Origin: IMCC45349 sp047219225
GTDB lineage: Bacteria; Bacteroidota; Bacteroidia; Flavobacteriales; Flavobacteriaceae
Direction of reading: 5' to 3'
Length of the DNA: 64,000 nt
NCBI RefSeq assembly: GCF_047219225.1
Contig: NZ_CP178208.1
Span: 806,001-870,000, forward strand
The position numbers and the translations under genes are program-made. Below, piece after piece: positions 52,883-62,500 of the stretch; the first letter of the stretch is position 1; each line of letters opens with the position of its first letter. A model generated the notes under the pieces. The model was given only the letters and a program-made list of their open reading frames with translations. It was not told where the DNA came from and made no database searches.

Positions 52883-52901
52883 TATGCTTTGACTAAGCAT
52901 A
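52883..52901. promoter_or_regulatory. Inverted repeat upstream of msrB, possible operator
   Basis: TATGCTT, 5-base spacer, AAGCATA lies 34 bp ahead of msrB in the divergent region with the HD-PycTM gene. It is a dyad of the size bound by dimeric regulators. No T-run makes a terminator unlikely. Which regulator acts is unknown. Confidence 0.35.
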
Positions 52902-53035
52902 GGTCGAAAAAAGGGTTTATTACTTACAAATTGCCTATTTTGCAACAATGAAAGTTATACTATAATTTACGACCAAATAATACGTTGTTGAATATAACTA
53001 AAGTTTAGTATTTTTACTAAAACCAATTATAGCAT

Positions 53036-54319
53036 ATGAATAATTTAATTGTTGCAACTGAAAAGCATGTTACTTCATTATTAAGGCATGACTTACCTCA
53101 TACATTTGTGTATCATAACCTAGGTCACACACAACGTGTTGTCAAACACACAAAAGAGCTTATTGAAGGAGAACAGATACAAGAGGAAGATGCTCAATTA
53201 TTAATTATTGCTGCTTGGTTTCATGATATTGGCTATACAAAAAGCATTGAAAATCATGAAGAAAAAGGTGTTGAAATGGCTCGTGAGTTTCTTCAATCTC
53301 AAGAAGCAGATAATACCCTTATAGAAAAAGTGTCTCGCTTAATTATGGCAACTAAAATGAAGCATGACCCAACAACACTTTTAGAAAAAATAATATGTGA
53401 TGCTGATTGTGCTCATTTTAAGAGTAAAAGTTACTTTGAAATTAGTGAGTTACTACGTAATGAGTGGGAAAGTAATTGTGACAAACATTTTAATGATATT
53501 GAATGGACTCAAGAAAACATATCATTCTTTACACAAAACCATAGATTTCACACTTCATTTGCCCTTGAAAATTGGCAAAAAGGAAAAGATAAAAATTTAG
53601 CTTCTCTTTTTAAACAATTAAAAAAGCACAAGCAAGAAGATAAAAAAAGTAAGAAAAAAGATGCTGAGCACAAGTTAAAACTAAACAAATCAAAGCTTCC
53701 AGAAAGAGGTATTGAAACAATGTTTAGGGTTACTTTAAAAAATCATATAACTCTAAGTAACATTGCTGATACTAAAGCAAATATTTTACTTTCTGTTAAT
53801 GCTATTATTGTGTCTTTGGTATTGTCAAATTTAGTTTCTAAGCTTGACAACCCTTCTAACGAATATTTAATTGTTCCTACTATAATATTTGTTGCCTTTA
53901 CCGTAGCATCAATCATTTTATCTATCCTAGCAACTAGACCAAATGTTACTAGTGGTAAGTTTACAAAAGAAGATGTGGCTAATAAAAAAGTAAACTTATT
54001 GTTTTTTGGTAATTTCCATAAAATGAAGCTAGATGAGTTTGAATGGGCAATGGGAGAAATGATGCAAGACAGAGATTATCTATACTCTTCAATGAAAAAG
54101 GATTTATATTTTCTTGGAAAAGTTTTAGACAAAAAATATAAAATTTTACGACTTACTTATACTGTATTTATGGTTGGTATTATTGTAAGTGTAACTGCTT
54201 TTGCTATATCTTTCACAAAGCAACCTGTTCCTCTTAAGCCAAAAGTTTCAACAGAAAAAACTACTGCACTTAAAGCTATAGATGTAGATGTTAAAAATAA
54301 TTCTTACTACTATTTTTAA
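53036..54319 (+). CDS. HD phosphohydrolase fused to PycTM (Pycsar effector-type) membrane domain
   Basis: This 427-residue protein has an N-terminal HD domain (about 15-190): HNLGHTQRVVKHT, AAWFHDIGYTKSIENHEEKG and ICDADCAHF supply the metal ligands. A charged Lys-rich linker follows (about 195-225). The rest matches the PycTM/DUF5706 effector family: ANILLSVNAIIVSLVLSNLV, two further helices and GEMMQDRDYLYSSMKKDLYF. Pycsar effectors respond to cyclic UMP or CMP and damage membranes. No uridylate cyclase is next to it, so a defence role is open. It is convergent with the GAF gene. Confidence 0.86.
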   Translation: MNNLIVATEKHVTSLLRHDLPHTFVYHNLGHTQRVVKHTKELIEGEQIQEEDAQLLIIAAWFHDIGYTKSIENHEEKGVEMAREFLQSQEADNTLIEKVSRLIMATKMKHDPTTLLEKIICDADCAHFKSKSYFEISELLRNEWESNCDKHFNDIEWTQENISFFTQNHRFHTSFALENWQKGKDKNLASLFKQLKKHKQEDKKSKKKDAEHKLKLNKSKLPERGIETMFRVTLKNHITLSNIADTKANILLSVNAIIVSLVLSNLVSKLDNPSNEYLIVPTIIFVAFTVASIILSILATRPNVTSGKFTKEDVANKKVNLLFFGNFHKMKLDEFEWAMGEMMQDRDYLYSSMKKDLYFLGKVLDKKYKILRLTYTVFMVGIIVSVTAFAISFTKQPVPLKPKVSTEKTTALKAIDVDVKNNSYYYF

Positions 54320-56697
54320 GACTTAATTTCTTTCATTAAATCATTGTAAGTATAAAAAGCTTTATCGTCTTTACTTTTATGATAAAGTACGCTTACTCTA
54401 ATAGCTTTTAACCCAGTTACTGCTTGTAAATCTTGTAATTCAACAATTTCCACATCAGTATCTAAATAGTTTTTAGACTGTAAAAACTTAATATATCTTA
54501 AATACTCTAATTCATCTTGTTTTTGAGAGTATACAATGGTAAGCTTCCCTTTATCTGTAATACGTTTATTTGTACCTTTAATAAAGGCTTTATCTACTCG
54601 TTTTTTTACAATCTCATAACGTGCATTATAAGTACCATCAACATCAAATTGTTTTTCATCCATTCTAAAACTTATTGATAATGGTTGATTAAATACTAAA
54701 ATCATTGAAGCTACATCTAATTGAATTGGAAAGTCTGATTGCATTTGGTAGTAAGCATTTTCCATCTCACACATAATTTGCAATTGCCATAACCTAAGAT
54801 TATATAGATACACTGGATTAAAACTATCTTCTTTAGTAATAGACTCTCCTATGTACATATTATGCTCGACACCATCAGTTTTAAAACGTTCAAAATAATG
54901 TGGATACATTTTTTGCGCGTCCTCTTGCTTTTTATCAAGTAAATAAGCCATCTCTTTATTAATTAAAGTTATGGTGTCATCATATTGTTTTCTATGATTA
55001 TACAATACATTTACTTTAGTATCTAAACTGCTTGAGTAAACATCAATCTCGCTTTTAAGAGCATCAAAATCATACAAATGATTAAGCATTGGCTCGATAT
55101 CATTTTCAAGAAAAGCTGCAATTTGTTGTTCACTATCTACTTGAAAGTGTTCTTTTAAGTCCTTTAAGTAATTATCTATTTGATATGTAAATTGCTCATA
55201 AATTGGAAGTGCTTCTATTTTTAATGCATTTATTAAAATAGACTTAACAGCAGTTAGTTGTAACGTTAAATCTTTTTTAGTAGCAGAATTCCTAGCCTCT
55301 GAAGAACCTTTAATATCTATCTGTCCATATAATGGGTAAATGTTATCAAAAGCTATTTTATTAAAACTAGGCTCCTTACCATTTAAGTCGTCTTTAATAA
55401 AATTTCTAGCTTCTTTTTCAAACTTCCAATGTACACTTGGATGAATAGAAGTACATTCTTTTTGAATAATTGCTTCTATTAAATTCTCTTCGTCTTTTTT
55501 TGAACGCTCAATAGCTGATATAATAAATGGCATTACATCATCTAATTTGTTAGCATTAATACTATTTAAAACTTTTGGTTTATCAGACACAATTTCAAGA
55601 ATACCCATTAAACCATCATCATTAGCTATTGGTGCAAAAATAGCACTTTGTACACCTTGCTCATGTAATACCCTTATATGTGGTGCTTCGCCTTTAGAAA
55701 GCTCAAATAAACGTTCAACATTAGATATAGTAAAATATTTATGCTCTTTTAAAAGTCTATTATACGACCATTCACACAATGAATCAGAACAACTCGCACT
55801 CTCTAAATTATTTAGTAAATAACTGTTCATTCCTACTCCATACACATGCTCAAACCCATCTTCTTCTTGATTATAAATAGAAAAACCAACCTTAATATCT
55901 TTTATACCAAGTAACGACCTAAAAATTTCATGGAATTGATCCATAAAACCTTCCTCTTTCCTCTTGTCTTCTCCAATTAAAGTTGTTTTTATATTAGATA
56001 TAGATTGATCATCAGTAACATCAAACATATTAGAAATCACAAAACCCTTAAAAATATAACTATTAGGAGGGAATTTTTCTTTCCATATATCTATATTATC
56101 AAAGTTATCTAATAATTCATCAAAATCTTCTTGTGTAATTGGCTTAGCTTTATCTGTTGCTATAATTTCAGTAAAATCTGCATTATATAAGATTTTATAA
56201 TAACGCATGATACCTTCTGCATCAGGAATTTCATAATAAAACGGCCTTTTAAAATTTAAATTATAACCATACAAAAAGTTTAAAATAATTGTACACGCTA
56301 TAATATACCTATCATCATCAGGCATATTTTTTATTTTCAACTCATAATCTTTACCAGCAGTATTTACAATCTTCTTAAAACGCTCTGATGAATTAAATAT
56401 GATATTTTCAAAAGGAACAGACGCTGTTTTTATTTCATTATTAGTCAATACCGAACTAAATAAATCCTGCAAAATTACACCTATTTCATTTTTGTATTTA
56501 TCTAATAAAGAATAATCTGTAAATCCTTCTCTTAACTCAGGGAAATTCTCCTGAGTTCTAAGAACTCTTCTAGCCTTTGCTGCTAAAAACTCGTCATCAC
56601 TTTTAGCCAATATTTCATACTGTTCAATAAGCTTATTAAAGCTTATTTTTAAAATCATTGGCGATTCTGAAAGGTTGTTCATTGTTGTCATTACCAA
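54316..56697 (-). CDS. GAF-domain cytoplasmic sensor protein of unknown output
   Basis: This 793-residue protein has a GAF-like domain (about 265-400: YLLNNLESASCSDSLCEWSY, GVQSAIFAPIANDDGLMGIL EIVS). The rest is large and without a known output domain; no kinase or cyclase motif is seen. Alpha-helical character dominates about 420-640. A start at ATG 56682 (MNNLSESP) is an alternative. It ends interlocked with the HD-PycTM gene stop (54316-54319). It could sense a small molecule. Confidence 0.78.
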   Translation of the reverse strand: MVMTTMNNLSESPMILKISFNKLIEQYEILAKSDDEFLAAKARRVLRTQENFPELREGFTDYSLLDKYKNEIGVILQDLFSSVLTNNEIKTASVPFENIIFNSSERFKKIVNTAGKDYELKIKNMPDDDRYIIACTIILNFLYGYNLNFKRPFYYEIPDAEGIMRYYKILYNADFTEIIATDKAKPITQEDFDELLDNFDNIDIWKEKFPPNSYIFKGFVISNMFDVTDDQSISNIKTTLIGEDKRKEEGFMDQFHEIFRSLLGIKDIKVGFSIYNQEEDGFEHVYGVGMNSYLLNNLESASCSDSLCEWSYNRLLKEHKYFTISNVERLFELSKGEAPHIRVLHEQGVQSAIFAPIANDDGLMGILEIVSDKPKVLNSINANKLDDVMPFIISAIERSKKDEENLIEAIIQKECTSIHPSVHWKFEKEARNFIKDDLNGKEPSFNKIAFDNIYPLYGQIDIKGSSEARNSATKKDLTLQLTAVKSILINALKIEALPIYEQFTYQIDNYLKDLKEHFQVDSEQQIAAFLENDIEPMLNHLYDFDALKSEIDVYSSSLDTKVNVLYNHRKQYDDTITLINKEMAYLLDKKQEDAQKMYPHYFERFKTDGVEHNMYIGESITKEDSFNPVYLYNLRLWQLQIMCEMENAYYQMQSDFPIQLDVASMILVFNQPLSISFRMDEKQFDVDGTYNARYEIVKKRVDKAFIKGTNKRITDKGKLTIVYSQKQDELEYLRYIKFLQSKNYLDTDVEIVELQDLQAVTGLKAIRVSVLYHKSKDDKAFYTYNDLMKEIKS

Positions 56698-56799
56698 AGT
56701 AATTTGTATGCAAAGTTAGTAATAATGATTTAGTCGGTAAATGTAAGACTATCTAACAACCGATTTGTTACCGATAAAATGTTAAATTTTTTAGTGTTT

Positions 56800-57264
56800 T
56801 TAAAAACCTAAATGTCCATAAGTCCAATTAATGCCATCACTTATAAAAATGAGTGTTTTTGTAACTGCTCCAGTGGTTGCACAATCTGCATTCATTGTAA
56901 TTGGCTCAGTGCTTGCAGTTCTACTGTTTCCCGCAAAGAAAGATCCAGATACAGAATAAATGTATGCGTCATCACAATCCTTTACATTTCTTAAAATATA
57001 TATCCTTCCTGGAAACAAGGCTGCATCTGGTAATTCAAAATCATTCCCATTATTTACAGCTCCATTATTAGGTTTAAGGTTTATGTAAACACCATCATCT
57101 ATATTTGCCTTGTTTGCAAAGTTTCCTCCTTCGACATCTACCACTTTGAGTGATAAGTTTCCGTTAACATCTAAAGTACTTTGGGGGTTTGTAGTTCCTA
57201 TTCCTACCTGACCATAACTTAATTGCAGAAAGAATAAAACAAGTACAAATACAGTTGATTTCAT
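56800..57264 (-). CDS. Small secreted protein with adhesin-like tail motif
   Basis: This 154-residue protein has a signal peptide (MKSTVFVLVLFFLQLSYG) and the motif QVGIGTTNPQSTLDVNGNLS, common at the start of secreted tail-fibre-like proteins of Flavobacteria. The rest is beta-rich (VYINLKPNNGAVNNGNDFEL) with two Cys near the end. It is probably surface-exposed. It follows the starch operon by 15 bp on the same strand, but the connection is unclear. Confidence 0.75.
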   Translation of the reverse strand: MKSTVFVLVLFFLQLSYGQVGIGTTNPQSTLDVNGNLSLKVVDVEGGNFANKANIDDGVYINLKPNNGAVNNGNDFELPDAALFPGRIYILRNVKDCDDAYIYSVSGSFFAGNSRTASTEPITMNADCATTGAVTKTLIFISDGINWTYGHLGF

Positions 57265-57279
57265 TTTACATATGTTTAG

Positions 57280-59391
57280 TTATTTAACAATTAGACTAAT
57301 AGCTACACCTCCACCTTCGGCTAAATTTAAATTTAAATTAGATGAGCTTGTAACTTCAACTTGCTCTATTTCAAATGCAGTCGGATTATCATTCCAATGT
57401 GCATCCTTAGCATCTTTATATATGGTTGCCAAATAAGTTTTTCCTTCTTTTAAAAAATCTAAAGAAATTTCTAATTTTCTAGCATTTTCATCTGTAATAC
57501 TACCTAAAAACCAGTTTCCTGTTTCACGTTCTTCTCTCGCAATCGTGACATAATCACCAACTTCTCCATTTAAAACTTTAGTTTGCTTCCAATCTACTCC
57601 AACATCTTTAATGAATTGTAAAGCTGTTGGGTTTGCTTCATAATGCTCAACTAAGTCAGCAGCCATTTGCACAGGACTATAAATAACCACATACAATGCT
57701 AATTGCTGCGCAAGCGTTGTATTTACCTGATTTTCGGTTTTGTATTCATTAAACTTAATATTGAAAATTCCAGGAGTATAATCAATTGGTCCAGCGAGCA
57801 TACGTGTAAACGCAACAATTGGTAAATGTTCTGGTGGATTTCCACCATCTGAAGACCACGCATTAAATTCTTGCCCACGTAATCCTTCACGTGAAATAGT
57901 ATTTGGATACGTACGTCTTAAACCTGTTGCTTTTATTGGTTCGTGAGCATTTATTGCTACTTGATATTTAGCTGCTTTTTCAACAGTATTGTTATACTGA
58001 TTAACCATGTACTGTCCATGATGATATTCGCCTTTTGGAAGAATTCTACCAACATAACCAGTTTTTACAGCATGCATTTCGTATTTCTGCATTAATGCAA
58101 AAGCAGTGTCTTGTTGTTTCTCATAAGTTTCGGTTGCAGCAGATGTTTCATGATGCATAATAATCTCCACATCTTTTGATTTAGCATAAGCTACAACTTC
58201 GTCTAAATTGTAATCTGGATAAGGAGTTACGAAATCAAAAACACCTTCTCTTTCTTCAAAACCAATCCAATGTTCCCAACCTGTATTCCATCCTTCAACT
58301 AAAACCCCTTTAATATTGTTTTTTGCTGAAAAATCAATGAAACGTTTTACGTTTTCAGTAGTAGCTCCATGACGTCCATGAGCTTTTCCTGTATCAACCC
58401 AATTTCCGTTTTCATCCTTTGTCATTCCATAATCCCAAGAGGATTTCCCAAGATGCATTTCCCACCAAACTCCTGTATATTTCATTGGTGTAAACCATGA
58501 CATATCTTGAATTTTACTTGGTTCGTTTAGATTTACTATTAAATTAGATTCTATTAAATCTGGAGCATTATCAGCAATTTGAATAGTTCTCCAAGGTGTT
58601 TTGAAAGGTAGCTTTCTTTTTACCTTATATCCTGTATTTTCTGAACCAACTAGAATGCTTTCCAAACTTAAATTTTCAGTATCTACACCTAAAGTCATTC
58701 CCGAATAATTAACCAAACCTGCTTCATGAAAACTTAAATGCAATCCATTTTCTCCAACCAAAGTAACTGGTGTATTTACAGCATTATTTGGAATATGTGT
58801 TTGTGCTAAGTTCTTGTGATTAGCAAATTGCAAAGCATCAACTTCTGAGAGCTTTGTAGTATTATACAAATGCTCGTAAATATCCCAATCTCCAGGAGTC
58901 CAAAATGTTTTATAATCTTGTGTAAGATTGAATTGTGTTTTTTCTTCTTTAATTAAAGCTTCTGTCCAGCCATCTTGTTGTTGGAATTCATACCTAAATC
59001 CAATACCATCGTCATGAACTCTAAAAGTTACATTAACACTTCTGTCAGTCCCTTTTTCAACTAAAAACACAATTAATTCATTGTATTTATTTTCTACTTC
59101 TAACTGTTCTCCCCAAGGCATTTCCCAAGAATCTTTTTTTGCAACAGTTCCGAATGCTTTCAATTCTAAATTATCTTTTATTGGTTTGGAATCGACAAAT
59201 TCAAACCCCAAAAACGAAGTATCAACTACAACTTTATTTTTAAATAACACTTGATATGTTGGCTCACCCTCTTCGGTTAAATTAAAGTTTACTGTTATTG
59301 CTTTATTAGGCGAACTTACTGATGCCTGTTTTAATGGTGAGCTACAAGCAAAACAAGTAATAAGAATTAATAATGCTATTTTTAGTTTCAT
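57280..59391 (-). CDS. GH97 alpha-glucosidase lipoprotein, SusB-like
   Basis: This 703-residue lipoprotein has a signal peptide ending ILITCFACSS and three GH97 parts. An N-terminal beta-super-sandwich lies at about 25-290, with KDSWEMPWGEQL, and a TIM barrel from about 300. GVWWEMHLGKSSWDYGM, VEGWNTGWEHWIGFEE and IMHHETSAATETYEKQ mark the barrel, the last with the catalytic Glu region. SusB-type enzymes release glucose from maltooligosaccharides. It is the last enzyme of the starch operon, 3 bp after the amylase gene. Confidence 0.92.
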   Translation of the reverse strand: MKLKIALLILITCFACSSPLKQASVSSPNKAITVNFNLTEEGEPTYQVLFKNKVVVDTSFLGFEFVDSKPIKDNLELKAFGTVAKKDSWEMPWGEQLEVENKYNELIVFLVEKGTDRSVNVTFRVHDDGIGFRYEFQQQDGWTEALIKEEKTQFNLTQDYKTFWTPGDWDIYEHLYNTTKLSEVDALQFANHKNLAQTHIPNNAVNTPVTLVGENGLHLSFHEAGLVNYSGMTLGVDTENLSLESILVGSENTGYKVKRKLPFKTPWRTIQIADNAPDLIESNLIVNLNEPSKIQDMSWFTPMKYTGVWWEMHLGKSSWDYGMTKDENGNWVDTGKAHGRHGATTENVKRFIDFSAKNNIKGVLVEGWNTGWEHWIGFEEREGVFDFVTPYPDYNLDEVVAYAKSKDVEIIMHHETSAATETYEKQQDTAFALMQKYEMHAVKTGYVGRILPKGEYHHGQYMVNQYNNTVEKAAKYQVAINAHEPIKATGLRRTYPNTISREGLRGQEFNAWSSDGGNPPEHLPIVAFTRMLAGPIDYTPGIFNIKFNEYKTENQVNTTLAQQLALYVVIYSPVQMAADLVEHYEANPTALQFIKDVGVDWKQTKVLNGEVGDYVTIAREERETGNWFLGSITDENARKLEISLDFLKEGKTYLATIYKDAKDAHWNDNPTAFEIEQVEVTSSSNLNLNLAEGGGVAISLIVK

Positions 59392-59394
59392 GGT

Positions 59395-61083
59395 TTATTT
59401 TTGTGTTAGTTTTTCTAATAAAATAACACCTTCATATGTATCAATAACTACAGTGCCATTCATAACAGTATACCTTACTCCTGAATAGAAATCATTTAAT
59501 ACTTCTCCATCTTTAAACATGGCAGACACATCAATAGCAACTGGTGTTTTATGGGGGAAATCTAACCCAGCAACTACTACATCGTGATAATCACCTTTAA
59601 TGTAGCTTCTTGAAAATATATATGGACTCTCAGAAATTACTTCGTGTTTTCCTGCTCCAATTGCTGGATGGTTATTTCTAAACTGACCTAATTTTTGCCA
59701 GTGAATTAAAATATCTTGTTTGTAAGGCATTTCATTCCAATTCATGTTTGAACGTAATGTTGCATCTCCAACTGTACCTTCAATAACTAAAGAACGTGCT
59801 AGTTCATCGCCATAATAGATTTGTGAAGCTCCAGGTGATAACAATAATTTATTAGCTGTTTCATATGTTTTTTCACGTTTTGGATCGAATGGTTGACCAT
59901 CGTCATGTGAGCTCAAATAGTTTAAAACACCAAAATCTTTTAAGTCTGTTTGTAATGCATTATCATATTTGGCAAAAAAGTCTTGAATTGGCATTTGAGC
60001 TGCATTCCACTTAAATTCAAAATTGATTTGACTAGTAAACATATTGTCAAAATAGTTAACTTCTTTATCTCCAAAATTGAATAGTTTTCCACCAGAAATT
60101 CCATAGTTATAAACTTCACCAACTAGATAGAAGTCATTCTCATCTAATACTTTATCTGGATTGCTCTTTTTATATTCTAAAAAGGCATAGTCACATTCTT
60201 TTTTGAATTCTTCCCAAACGTATTCTTCAGTATGTTTTACTGTATCACATCTGTAACCATCAATTCCGAATTCAGTAATGTAATCTGTTAACCATTTCAT
60301 GATGTAGAAACGTGGTGCTCGAGGATGTCCTGTTCTTTTAAAAAATGCATCTAATTCAGCAACTTCTTGCTCATAACGACCTTCTGCTTTCCATTTTTCA
60401 ACTAATTGAGGAGGTAACTCAACTGCATCGTTGCTTTCAGTTTTAATATCTGGTAAGTTTTTTACCAATGTGCATGTGATAGTATTTTCGTAATTATCAT
60501 ATTTACATTGAGGCTCTGTACGAACCCAATCACTTGGCCAAACAGGATCTTTCTCTGTAACTGGTCCTGTGTGATTGATTACAGCATCTAAAACAATTCG
60601 AATGTCTTTTTTGTGTGCTTCTTCAACTAATTCTTTTAAATCTTCTTTAGTACCATAATTTGGATCAATCTTTGTCCAATCTTTTGTCCAATAACCATGA
60701 AAACCATAGGTGTTTCCTGTGCCTTCATCTGTTGCTCCATGAATTTGCTCTACAATTGGTGTCATCCAAATGGCATTGACTCCTAAATTGGTAAAGTAAC
60801 CTTCTTTAATTTTTTGAGTCACACCTTTAATATCACCACCTTCAAAACCACGAAGTTTACCTGTCTCTAAGTTTCTATCAAAGTTGGTATCATTAGCAGT
60901 ATCACCATTATTGAATCTATCAGTTAATAGGAAGTAAACTGTTGCTGCATGCCAATTGAAAGGTCTATTAACTACTAAAACATTAGTTTCTTGAGTTTTT
61001 ACAGTTTTCTCGTCTTGGTTTGTTGTTTGATTTTCACAACTTACTATTAATGCTAAAAAAGTGATTAAAAGAATTTGTTTCAT
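59395..61083 (-). CDS. GH13 alpha-amylase-family lipoprotein 1
   Basis: I use the ATG at 61083, which gives MKQILLITFLALIVSCEN with lipobox Cys; an upstream ATG at 61092 overlaps the previous gene. The four GH13 motifs are visible: DAVINHTG, GIDGYRCDTVKH (nucleophile Asp), FYLVGEVYNYG (acid Glu) and LSSHDDGQPF. It cuts alpha-1,4-glucans; whether it prefers starch, maltodextrin or cyclodextrin is not visible. It has an unusual extra loop after ITCTLVKNLP. Surface-anchored by its lipid. Confidence 0.92.
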   Translation of the reverse strand: MKQILLITFLALIVSCENQTTNQDEKTVKTQETNVLVVNRPFNWHAATVYFLLTDRFNNGDTANDTNFDRNLETGKLRGFEGGDIKGVTQKIKEGYFTNLGVNAIWMTPIVEQIHGATDEGTGNTYGFHGYWTKDWTKIDPNYGTKEDLKELVEEAHKKDIRIVLDAVINHTGPVTEKDPVWPSDWVRTEPQCKYDNYENTITCTLVKNLPDIKTESNDAVELPPQLVEKWKAEGRYEQEVAELDAFFKRTGHPRAPRFYIMKWLTDYITEFGIDGYRCDTVKHTEEYVWEEFKKECDYAFLEYKKSNPDKVLDENDFYLVGEVYNYGISGGKLFNFGDKEVNYFDNMFTSQINFEFKWNAAQMPIQDFFAKYDNALQTDLKDFGVLNYLSSHDDGQPFDPKREKTYETANKLLLSPGASQIYYGDELARSLVIEGTVGDATLRSNMNWNEMPYKQDILIHWQKLGQFRNNHPAIGAGKHEVISESPYIFSRSYIKGDYHDVVVAGLDFPHKTPVAIDVSAMFKDGEVLNDFYSGVRYTVMNGTVVIDTYEGVILLEKLTQK

Positions 61084-61084
61084 A

Positions 61085-62497
61085 TTAGTCAATTAAGATT
61101 TTATATTCATAAGGCTTTAAAGTTAGCTTATCTCCACTTTTGAATTCTACTTTAGAATTTGACATATAATCTAAAGCTTTACCTTCTTTCATAGTAACTT
61201 GTTGCTCTTCATTAGAGAAATTACCAATAAATGATACTTTCACACCATTTTTTTCTCTAAAGAAGTTAAGCACATTGTCATTATCAGTGTCAACTGTAGT
61301 AAAACTAGCAGCTTTTTTTCCTCCATTAAGTGCTGAACTAGTAGTTTTTAATTTACCCAATTTATCTAGTAATTCCCAAGTTGCACCTTTAGTTTTTGGT
61401 ATAGAATCTTTCTCGAAAAACTTTAATCTGTGACTTAAATCGTATTCTTGTCCTGTGTAAATTAATGGCATTCCAGGTTTAATATAACTCAAAGCAGTCA
61501 TTAATTCTGAAGCGTCTCCCATTCTTTCTTTAATTGTTCCATTCCAAGAATTTTCGTCATGGTTAGTCACAAAATTCATAAGAATATCATCAGCTTCATA
61601 GCGTTCAGATGTTTTGGTCATATAATCCTCGAAATCTTTAATTCCTTTTTCACCTTTTGCCATTGCATTCATTAAATGATGACCATCCCAAGCGTAAGCC
61701 ATATCAAATAATTCGCCTTTTAGTAATTCTGGTTCCCAAGCTTCAGCTAACATGAATAATTCTTTCTTTGCTCTTAATTGAGGAATCGCTTCTTCCCAGA
61801 AATTTGTTGGTACTGAACCAGCAACATCACATCTAAATCCGTCTATTCCTTCTTCAGTAATCCAATACATCATATCAGCTATCATAGCTTTTCTCATGTC
61901 TTGATTGTCGTAGTTTAAATCAGCAACATCAGTCCAATCAGTTCCTTCTGGATGAATCACTTTTCCATCCACTTGTGTATAATAATCAGGATTTGTAGTT
62001 AACCACGTATGATCCCAACCTGTATGATTAGGCACCCAATCTAATATTACATAGATTCCGTTATCATGAGCTGTTTGCACTAATTCTCTAAAGTCTTCAA
62101 TAGTTCCAAATTCTGGATTTATCTTCGTGAAATCTGTTACAGCATAATAACTACCTAAATATTTTGCTTGTTCTTCTTCTGGAAATTCTGAAGCAAATTT
62201 TCCTCCAGTAGCTTTTCTATTAGTTTTTGAAATTGGAAAAATTGGCATTAACCAAATAACTTTTACTCCTAGTTTTTTTATCTCTGGAATATCCTTTGTG
62301 AATTCATCAAAAGTTCCTTCTGGAGAATATTGCCTAATGTTTGCTTCGTATATAATGGCAGTTTCCATCATATCAACTGAAACAGGTTCAATCTCAGTTT
62401 TAACTTCCTCTTTTTTCTCAGTTACATCTGTTTTAGTTTGCTCTTTACAAGCTACTAATACTGTGAATACTAAAATGAATGCTAGTAATCGTTTCAT
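61085..62497 (-). CDS. GH13 alpha-amylase-family lipoprotein 2
   Basis: This 470-residue lipoprotein has a signal ending FTVLVACKEQ and the GH13 motifs DWVPNHTGWDH, GIDGFRCDVAGSVP (nucleophile), FMLAEAWEPEL (acid) and FVTNHDENSWNG. It is smaller than amylase 1 and lacks most inserted loops, so it may work on shorter maltodextrins. It stands 1-3 bp from both neighbours in the operon. An N-terminal Lys/Glu-rich linker (about 20-45) may tether it to the membrane. Confidence 0.92.
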   Translation of the reverse strand: MKRLLAFILVFTVLVACKEQTKTDVTEKKEEVKTEIEPVSVDMMETAIIYEANIRQYSPEGTFDEFTKDIPEIKKLGVKVIWLMPIFPISKTNRKATGGKFASEFPEEEQAKYLGSYYAVTDFTKINPEFGTIEDFRELVQTAHDNGIYVILDWVPNHTGWDHTWLTTNPDYYTQVDGKVIHPEGTDWTDVADLNYDNQDMRKAMIADMMYWITEEGIDGFRCDVAGSVPTNFWEEAIPQLRAKKELFMLAEAWEPELLKGELFDMAYAWDGHHLMNAMAKGEKGIKDFEDYMTKTSERYEADDILMNFVTNHDENSWNGTIKERMGDASELMTALSYIKPGMPLIYTGQEYDLSHRLKFFEKDSIPKTKGATWELLDKLGKLKTTSSALNGGKKAASFTTVDTDNDNVLNFFREKNGVKVSFIGNFSNEEQQVTMKEGKALDYMSNSKVEFKSGDKLTLKPYEYKILID

Positions 62498-62500
62498 TGT

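Noticed and set aside
53003..53021. Hairpin TTTAGTA-TTTT-TACTAAA ahead of the HD-PycTM gene
   Set aside because: It is short, very AT-rich and could be chance. No T-run or known operator match.
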